Part shown: one piece after another, positions 35,277-40,594 of the stretch
Position numbering within the stretch: the stretch's first letter is position 1
Layout of the letters: the number at the start of each line of letters is the position of its first letter
Program-made: the position numbers and the translations under genes
The notes under the pieces: generated by a model
What the model was told of the DNA's origin: nothing
The model's input: the letters and a program-made list of their open reading frames with translations, nothing else
Databases searched by the model: none
Assembly (NCBI RefSeq): GCF_014696615.1
Contig: NZ_JACJQJ010000076.1
Coordinates: 1-40,594 of the forward strand
Length of the DNA: 40,594 nucleotides
Source: Nostoc linckia FACHB-104
GTDB lineage: Bacteria > Cyanobacteriota > Cyanobacteriia > Cyanobacteriales > Nostocaceae
Direction of reading: 5' to 3'

Positions 35277-37675
35277 GCCAACCCCATTTTTTGCAAATGC
35301 CCCTCAACCTTAGCCGTCAACTCCTCAACCTTACTCGTCAACTGCGGCAAAGGCGTATCATAACGTTCCGCCAACTCCTGAATTCGCTGCGTCAACCGTT
35401 GCGAAATCCGATCCATCTCGGAAGCGATCGCCTGTTGCAATGTCGGCATCCACTTGTCATCTACCACCAGCGTTTTTATCTCGTCCTCGGTTAAATCTCC
35501 ATATTTTGTTAACACACAATTATCCAAAAATTGAGTCAATACTTTAATTTGTTTACTAATTTCCGCCTCTTGCTCAATCAGCTTTAAATAAGCCTTTAAT
35601 ACCTTTAACTCATCGGCAAACGTGGCATCATTCTTAATTACCTTGATGCGATCATTGATATTCGCTTTGGTAATTTTGCCACTGTCATTGGTGACTTCTT
35701 CCAGCAAACCCTCCTCACCGCCATGTTCTTCTTGCAGTTCCTCCTGCTGGCGGACAATTTCATCCTTTTTCGTTTCCAAAGTTTCAATTGCTGCCTGTTC
35801 AGCTTGAAAATAGCGGTTAATCATTAACTCCTTGGGAATCAGTTCGCAGACATAATCTGTTACTACACCTTTCTTATTTATCACCGCTTTCAGTTCTGCC
35901 TTCCAGCCATCCTCAACCAAAATATAAACATCGTCCTTCATACTTTCCACCCAATAGGTCATTAGGTGCTGGTAAACATCGTACTTATCAATCAGACTTT
36001 TACCTGTAAATGCTTGCAGCAAATCTTCCGAAAGCGCGTGAATAATCGCCTTGGGCTTATCTCTCGGCTGGATGGCTTTGAGCAAAGGCGTGTGTTTTTC
36101 TTGCCACGTCTCAAAAACCGCTTGGATGTCCTTCCCATAGCTGATAAATTCAGGATGAGCAAAAATACAAGCTTTGACTTCTGATCCTGGAATTTTAAGC
36201 ATCAAGTATCCTGGGCGATCCGCCGCCTCAAATAATTCCTGTTGGAGTGTCGGGTAAACCTGCCAGTAATCGCTCAAAGCCTCAATATCTCGCTTGGGTA
36301 TCCCTCCCAACAGATGCGCCTCAATATCCTGAATATCTTCCTCTTCCTGAGAGTCGATATAACGCGGAATATTCAGGTTGTACTCATTCCCCGCAATTTC
36401 CTCAACTGGAACCATCCGCGAATACTTCGCCACCTCAAGCTGTTTGTTGAAGACATCAACAATTTTATGAATGTCCTGCTCCCGCAGACGGTTTTTATTG
36501 CCGTCTTTAACAAACCCCTTGCTGGCATCAATCATAAAAATGCCTTGGCGATTCTCGGCATCTTCCTTGTCTAACACAATAATGCAGGCAGGAATCCCCG
36601 TCCCATAAAACAGGTTCGGCGGTAGCCCAATAATCCCCTTGATAATGCCCTTGCAAATCAGATTTTTCCGAATTTCCGCCTCCGCATTCCCCCGAAACAA
36701 CACCCCATGCGGCAGAATAATTGCCCCTTTGCCATTACTTTTCAGAGAACGCACCATGTGCAGCAAAAAAGCATAGTCCCCATTTTTAGCCGGAGGAATG
36801 CCATAGCCATCAAACCGTTGAAACTCATCCTTGGCTGGATTAAGTCCATTACTCCAAGCTTTTGAGGAAAACGGAGGATTAGCCACAGCAAAATCAAAAG
36901 TTTTCAGGCTACCATCAGCATCTTTGAAATAAGGACTTGATAAAGTATTATCCTGCCAAATCTCAGCAGTAGGGTGTCCGTGCAGGATCATGTTCATCCG
37001 AGCCAAAGCGCGGGTAGCGTTGTCCATTTCCTGCCCGTAGATAGTTAAGCCCCGTTCCGCTTCATCCGCCGACTTTAGCAATAGAGAACCACTACCACAA
37101 GTCGGATCGTAAATCGTCTGACTCTGGCTTTCGGCTGAATTAACCCCAATAACTTGAGAAATGACACGGGAGACTTCCGCCGGAGTATAAAATTGTCCCT
37201 TACTTTTACCCGATTGCGTCGCAAAGTTACGCATCAGGTACTCATAGGCATCGCCTAAAATATCATCACCATCGGCGCGATTCTTACTAAAATTCAAAGC
37301 AGGGGTTTCAAAAATTGCCACCAAGTTGGAAAGCCTATCCTGCATTTCCTTACCTCTGCCCAATTTGTCAGCATCATTGAAATCAGCTACATCAATAACA
37401 CCCTTTAAATCATTGGCTTCGGCTAACTTGGTAATAATTTTGTTGATACCATCCCCGATATCTTTCTGTCCTTTCAGCGCCACAATATCCTGAAAGCCTC
37501 CGCCTTCAGGCACTTCAATCAGCGCATCCGCTACACCAGCGTATTTATCAGATACATATTTAACAAATAATAATACCAGTACATAATCCTTATACTGCGA
37601 GGCATCCATGCCACCCCGCAGTTCATCACAGCTTTTCCATAACGAACTATAAAGTTCACTTTTCTTAATTGCCAT
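35267..37675 (-). CDS. hsdM: Type I restriction-modification methyltransferase subunit
   Basis: An 802-aa N6-adenine methyltransferase. The N-terminal helical domain (MAIKKSELYSSLWKSCDELRGGMDASQYKDYVL; residues 1-150) is followed by the SAM motif YDPTCGSGSLL near 188-198 and the catalytic NPPF near 264-267. A ~300-residue C-terminal extension contains long helices and a coiled coil (about 620-800); this makes it larger than classical HsdM (~500-530 aa) but similar to a common long variant. It makes the modification and, with HsdS and HsdR, the restriction complex. It is first in the operon hsdM-hsdS-antitoxin-toxin-hsdR-ygjP. No defect is visible. Confidence 0.93.
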   Translation of the reverse strand: MAIKKSELYSSLWKSCDELRGGMDASQYKDYVLVLLFVKYVSDKYAGVADALIEVPEGGGFQDIVALKGQKDIGDGINKIITKLAEANDLKGVIDVADFNDADKLGRGKEMQDRLSNLVAIFETPALNFSKNRADGDDILGDAYEYLMRNFATQSGKSKGQFYTPAEVSRVISQVIGVNSAESQSQTIYDPTCGSGSLLLKSADEAERGLTIYGQEMDNATRALARMNMILHGHPTAEIWQDNTLSSPYFKDADGSLKTFDFAVANPPFSSKAWSNGLNPAKDEFQRFDGYGIPPAKNGDYAFLLHMVRSLKSNGKGAIILPHGVLFRGNAEAEIRKNLICKGIIKGIIGLPPNLFYGTGIPACIIVLDKEDAENRQGIFMIDASKGFVKDGNKNRLREQDIHKIVDVFNKQLEVAKYSRMVPVEEIAGNEYNLNIPRYIDSQEEEDIQDIEAHLLGGIPKRDIEALSDYWQVYPTLQQELFEAADRPGYLMLKIPGSEVKACIFAHPEFISYGKDIQAVFETWQEKHTPLLKAIQPRDKPKAIIHALSEDLLQAFTGKSLIDKYDVYQHLMTYWVESMKDDVYILVEDGWKAELKAVINKKGVVTDYVCELIPKELMINRYFQAEQAAIETLETKKDEIVRQQEELQEEHGGEEGLLEEVTNDSGKITKANINDRIKVIKNDATFADELKVLKAYLKLIEQEAEISKQIKVLTQFLDNCVLTKYGDLTEDEIKTLVVDDKWMPTLQQAIASEMDRISQRLTQRIQELAERYDTPLPQLTSKVEELTAKVEGHLQKMGLAWN

Positions 37676-37872
37676 TTTGTGTAGCCTTTAAAAGACCTCC
37701 CCTGATCAACTTTGCCAGACGTTCTCAAGCCCGTCTGACACTTTGCCTTGAAGTTTTGACATCGTGCAAAGAACCAATAACATACCACGCGCAAGGACTT
37801 AGCTCATGTAGTGGCTGAGGATATATCGTATACCAGGAATGCTCAAATTGGCGTAGATACAACAGCTACATA

Positions 37873-38037
37873 TTATTGCGGCGGATTTTGCTTCTCTCGC
37901 TCCTCAACAGCCTTACTGACAATCCGCACAACAAGATTACTGATGGGACGGTCTTCTTCCTGCGCCCATCTCACCAAAGCCTCATGGATATCTTTGGGGA
38001 AATATATCGAAGTTTGTACGCGATCGCTTTGGCTCAT
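37873..38037 (-). CDS. Arc-type ribbon-helix-helix regulator divergent from cas12k
   Basis: A 54-aa protein (start 38037, stop codon at 37873-37875). The beta strand SDRVQTSIYFPKDIHEAL and two helices (RWAQEEDRPISNLVVRIVSKAVEER) make an Arc-like ribbon-helix-helix. V-K CASTs are known to carry a small regulator next to and divergent from cas12k, either MerR-type CvkR or Arc-like, which represses cas12k and effector RNA genes. Position, orientation and the repeated palindromes in the shared intergenic region fit that role. The repressor appears intact although its target gene is broken. Confidence 0.8.
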   Translation of the reverse strand: MSQSDRVQTSIYFPKDIHEALVRWAQEEDRPISNLVVRIVSKAVEEREKQNPPQ

Positions 38038-38424
38038 TAATCTTTAAAACATTTATCGCCAGTTCATCATAACCCCACTACCTTGTTACAAGGCTAAATA
38101 ATGTTTAACAATGTTCAGCAATGTTTCATGATAAACTTAAAACATTGCTGAACATTAAATTAAAGTTCAACAATGTTAAATCTCTATATCTCGAAAGTCC
38201 AAGCTATGCCTAACTTAAGTAATATTTGCTACTTAGCTTGTATGGATTTTGGGCAACTTCCCTCATCTGCAAAGTTGCCAGCAGATTTTGCAGATATTGC
38301 CACATCACCGAAATTTTTAGATTGCGATCGCGTCAAGTGCGATCGTGCTGACAAAGGCTAATAAGCAATCAAGTTCTAACTACACGAGCTAAGAAATTAT
38401 TTATTTTATGGAGAGGTTCACACT
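38038..38424. promoter_or_regulatory. Regulator-cas12k intergenic region
   Basis: 387 bp between divergent genes. The left half holds the AACAATGTT-type operator array (38104-38177). The right half holds a small hairpin, GGCAACTT (38252-38259) with AAGTTGCC (38272-38279), overlapped by an alternative pairing CTGCAAA/TTTGCAG ending near 38293. A 62-codon frame at 38173-38361 has no recognisable product. A GGAGAGG ribosome binding site precedes the cas12k ATG. Confidence 0.55.
38104..38177. promoter_or_regulatory. Putative operator array for the Arc-type repressor
   Basis: AATGTTCAGCAATGTTT at 38110-38126 is exactly inverted at 38140-38156 with a 13-nt spacer. AACAATGTT occurs at 38107-38115 and again at 38169-38177. 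The dense TGTT/AACA half-sites around the divergent start sites look like cooperative ribbon-helix-helix binding sites. Confidence 0.65.
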
Positions 38425-40391
38425 ATGAGCCGCGATCGCCAGAAGAAATCCACGAGTCCAATCCATAGAACTATACGATGCCATCTCCATGCTAGTGAAG
38501 ATGTACTGCGTAAAGTATGGGAAGAAATGACCCAAAAAAATACTCCTCTGATTGTTCAATTATTGAAGAGTGTAAGTGAGCAACCAGAATTTGAAGCCAA
38601 TCAAGAGAAGGGAACAATAAGTAAAAAAGAAATCACAAAATTACGCAAAGCTCTGACAAACGATTCTGCTCTTCAGCAACAGTCAGGTCGTCTTGGCACA
38701 TCAGCAGACTCTTTGGTAACAGAGGTTTATACATCATGGCTTAAATTATCTCAAAAAATCAAAAAGCACAAAGAAGGTAAAGAATACTTTCTAAATAATA
38801 TTCTCAAAAGTGATGTTGAACTTGTAGAAGAAAGCAATTGTGATTTACAGACAATCCGTTGTAAAGCACAAGATATACTGAGCCAGCCAAAAGAATTTCT
38901 AGAACAGATTATTAATAATGATGCCGTTCTAAATCAAACAAAGTCAGCGAGGAAAAAAGTTAAAAACAGTAGTAATGAAATTAACGCCTCCAAACAAAGT
39001 AAAAATTCGGATTACCAAGAAAATGTAGATAAAAATATCCCAGAAACATTGACTGAAATTTTATATAAAATCCATAAAATAACTCAGGATATTCTAACGC
39101 GGTGTGCCGTCGTCTACTTGATAAAAAACCATAATAAAGTTAGTGATATAGAGGAGGATATCAAAAACCTTAAAAAGCGTCGCACTGAAAAACAAGTTCA
39201 GATTAAACGTCTAGAAGAACAAATACAGAATAAGAAATTACCTAATGGTAGAGATATAACAGGAGAAAGATATAATCAAGCATTTGATAATTTAATCAAT
39301 CAAGTACCTCAAGACAATGAAGAGTACGCAGAATGGATAGCTAGCTTATTAAATAAAGTCTCACATTTACCGTATCCTATCGATTATTTGTATAGCGATT
39401 TAACTTGGTATAAAAATGAATAAGGAAAAATTATTGTTTACTTTAATGGCTGGGCTAAATTTCACTTTCAAATTTGTTGTAATAAACGCCAACTTCATTT
39501 CTTTAAACGCTTTCTAGAAGACCATAAAGCTCTTAAAGAAAGTGAGAAAGGAGAAACAAAACTTTCAGGTAGTTTGGTTACACTACGTTCTGTACAGTTG
39601 TTGTGGCAAAAAGGTGAAGGCGCTGGTGAGCCGTGGAAAGTTAATAAATTAGCTTTGCATTGTACCTATGATGCTCGTTTATTGACAGCAGAGGGTACTG
39701 AAGAAGTAAGACAAGAAAAGACTGATACTACACAAAAAAAAGTTACTAAACCAGAAAGTAATAAAAATCTCGATAGCGATGAACAAAAAAGCCTGAATAG
39801 AAATATATCTTCATTGTCTCGGCTTAATAATTCATTTGCTCGTCCCAGTAAGCCAATTTATCGAGGTCAGTCTAACATAATTGTTGGTGTTAGTTTCCAT
39901 CCTGTTGAATTAGCAACACTTGTTGTAGTTGATATAATTACTAAAGAAAAAATCATCTGTAAAACAGTCAAACAGTTACTAGGTGATGCTTTTTCTCTCT
40001 TAAGTCGTAGACGACGGCAACAAGTGCATTTTCGTAAAGAAAGAGAAAAAGCTCAGAAAAAAGACTCTCCTTGTAATATGGGCGAATCGCAACTAGAGAA
40101 TACGTTGATAAATTGCTAGCCAAAAGAATAGTAGAAGTCGCTAAGGAATATCAGGCTAGCTGTATTGTTTTACCAACATTAAAAGACACGAAGGAAATCC
40201 GTACCAGTGTAATTCAAGCAAAAGCGGAAGCTAAATTCCCTGGTGATGTAAATGCCCAAAAATTATATGTGAAGGAGTATAATCGCCAGATACACAATTG
40301 GAGCTACAGCAGACTTCAAGAATCCATAAAGTCAAAAGCTGCCGAGTTGAAAATTATCCCTCTTCTGTCACTTTCCGAGTATTCTGAATAA
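38425..40391 (+). pseudogene. cas12k: cas12k, inactivated (nonsense, frameshift, 3' truncation)
   Basis: Cas12k is the nuclease-dead, guide-RNA-binding targeting protein of V-K CASTs (~640 aa). Homology runs from codon 1 (MSRDRQKKST...HRTIRCHLHASED) through LNTPLI-like NTPLIVQLL, the RuvC region RGQSNIIVGVSFHP and the arginine-rich QLLGDAFSLLSRRRRQQ. A TAA at 39421-39423 interrupts it in frame between WYKNE and GKIIVYFNGW. One base is missing between 40098 and 40099, after GESQLE; the next frame resumes with YVDKLLAKRIVEVAK. Homology ends near SIKSKAAEL (about 40350), about 35-40 residues short of the family C-terminus, where an IS701-like element begins. Start and ribosome binding site (GGAGAGG) are intact. 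Confidence 0.92.
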
Positions 40392-40594
40392 AAGGATGAA
40401 AAGAAAAAACTCTGGAAGGTAAGCAGGGCAATGGATGTAGAATTACAAATCCTGAAACATTTAGCAAGAGATCCTCATCCAACAGTTGGCATCATAGATG
40501 AATATTGTGCAGAGTATAAAGACTTATTTAAAGAAGTAAGAAATTATGAGTGCTTCAAATATTTACACTTGGGAATCATCTCAACGATAAAAAG
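40360..40594 (+). mobile_element. IS701-like insertion sequence, left part; truncates cas12k
   Basis: The sequence after about 40355 is no longer cas12k-like and leads into a transposase start 75 bp further on. The exact inverted repeat and target duplication cannot be set because the other end is outside the window. Confidence 0.5.
40431..40594 (+). CDS. IS701-family transposase, N-terminal part (runs off the window)
   Basis: 54 codons, open to the window edge, starting MDVELQILKHLARDP. The following segment, with IIDEYCAEYKDLFKEVR and YECFKYLHLGIIS, matches my recollection of the N-terminus of cyanobacterial IS701-like DDE transposases. A GGAAGG ribosome binding site lies about 10 nt upstream. 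The catalytic domain is outside the window, so activity cannot be judged. Family assignment rests only on this N-terminal similarity. Confidence 0.6.
   Translation, partial: MDVELQILKHLARDPHPTVGIIDEYCAEYKDLFKEVRNYECFKYLHLGIISTIK

Larger units (their letters stand above)
16415..40594. mobile_element. Type V-K CRISPR-associated transposon (CAST), degraded; right end outside the window
   Basis: The gene order tnsB-tnsC-tniQ, cargo, Arc-type regulator, cas12k is that of V-K CASTs, which use a nuclease-dead Cas12k with a guide RNA to direct Tn7-like insertion. The left boundary is placed by three TTGTCCATT repeats at 16417-16463; the exact terminal TG and the target duplication were not resolved. 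The cargo spans about 21.1-37.8 kb. tnsB, tnsC and cas12k all carry damaging changes, so the element is inferred to be immobile. No CRISPR array, tracrRNA or right end is visible before the window stops. Confidence 0.85.

Noticed and set aside
37700-37745. Hairpin upstream of hsdM with CAGACG and CGTCTG arms as a terminator or riboswitch
   Set aside because: The stem is only 6 bp with no T-tract and no riboswitch motif.
37531-37794. 87-codon minus-strand frame over the hsdM start
   Set aside because: It overlaps the well-supported N-terminus of HsdM in another frame and has no coding-like composition.
38173-38361. 62-codon ORF in front of cas12k
   Set aside because: No recognisable family, no clear ribosome binding site, and it overlaps the operator array and leader hairpins; more likely chance.
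39421-39423. Programmed read-through or recoding of the cas12k TAA
   Set aside because: A separate frameshift and a truncated 3' end occur downstream, so simple pseudogenisation explains the stop better.
40392-40594. tracrRNA and CRISPR array expected just after cas12k
   Set aside because: This stretch has no repeat-spacer pattern and leads into a transposase start; any array must lie beyond the window.

Overview
The window looks like chromosomal DNA of a filamentous, probably heterocystous cyanobacterium (Nostocales). Three things point there: frequent HIP1 octamers (GCGATCGC), several different heptanucleotide tandem repeats between genes, and gene families typical of the group (stand-alone and hybrid two-component proteins, an Omp85 porin-like protein, a FHA-free Ser/Thr kinase, caspase-STAND-WD40 proteins). 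No species call can be made from sequence reading alone.

Region 1 (1-16.4 kb) is ordinary cyanobacterial chromosome. It holds an AAA+ ATPase, then a signalling cluster of three response regulators and three sensor kinases (two with an N-terminal receiver, one with PAS domains). These are followed by a LuxR-type regulator, a lipid-A-disaccharide-synthase-related glycosyltransferase, an Omp85 outer-membrane protein, a membrane-anchored Ser/Thr kinase and a Crp/Fnr regulator.

Region 2 (about 16.4 kb to the end) is a type V-K CRISPR-associated Tn7-like transposon (CAST). It opens with three spaced TTGTCCATT repeats that look like left-end TnsB sites, followed by an intrinsic terminator and then tnsB, tnsC and tniQ. 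About 16.5 kb of cargo follows. A small Arc-type repressor is divergent from cas12k, which runs to the right edge. The element appears dead. tnsB is split by an IS4-family element and lacks its middle. tnsC has lost the key Walker A and Walker B residues. cas12k has an in-frame TAA, a one-base frameshift and a 3' end replaced by an IS701-like element. The CRISPR array, tracrRNA and right end are not in the window.

The cargo is defence-like. A caspase-nSTAND-transmembrane-WD40 protein with nine nearly identical WD40 repeats sits divergent to an unknown 159-aa gene and a 487-aa gene with a membrane-segment C-terminus. After two small genes (one a ribbon-helix-helix protein) comes a single minus-strand operon: hsdM, hsdS (broken), Phd-type antitoxin, PIN toxin, hsdR, YgjP-like metallopeptidase. 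The same ~75-bp palindromic repeat has landed twice in the cargo: in frame within the caspase-STAND gene and inside hsdS.
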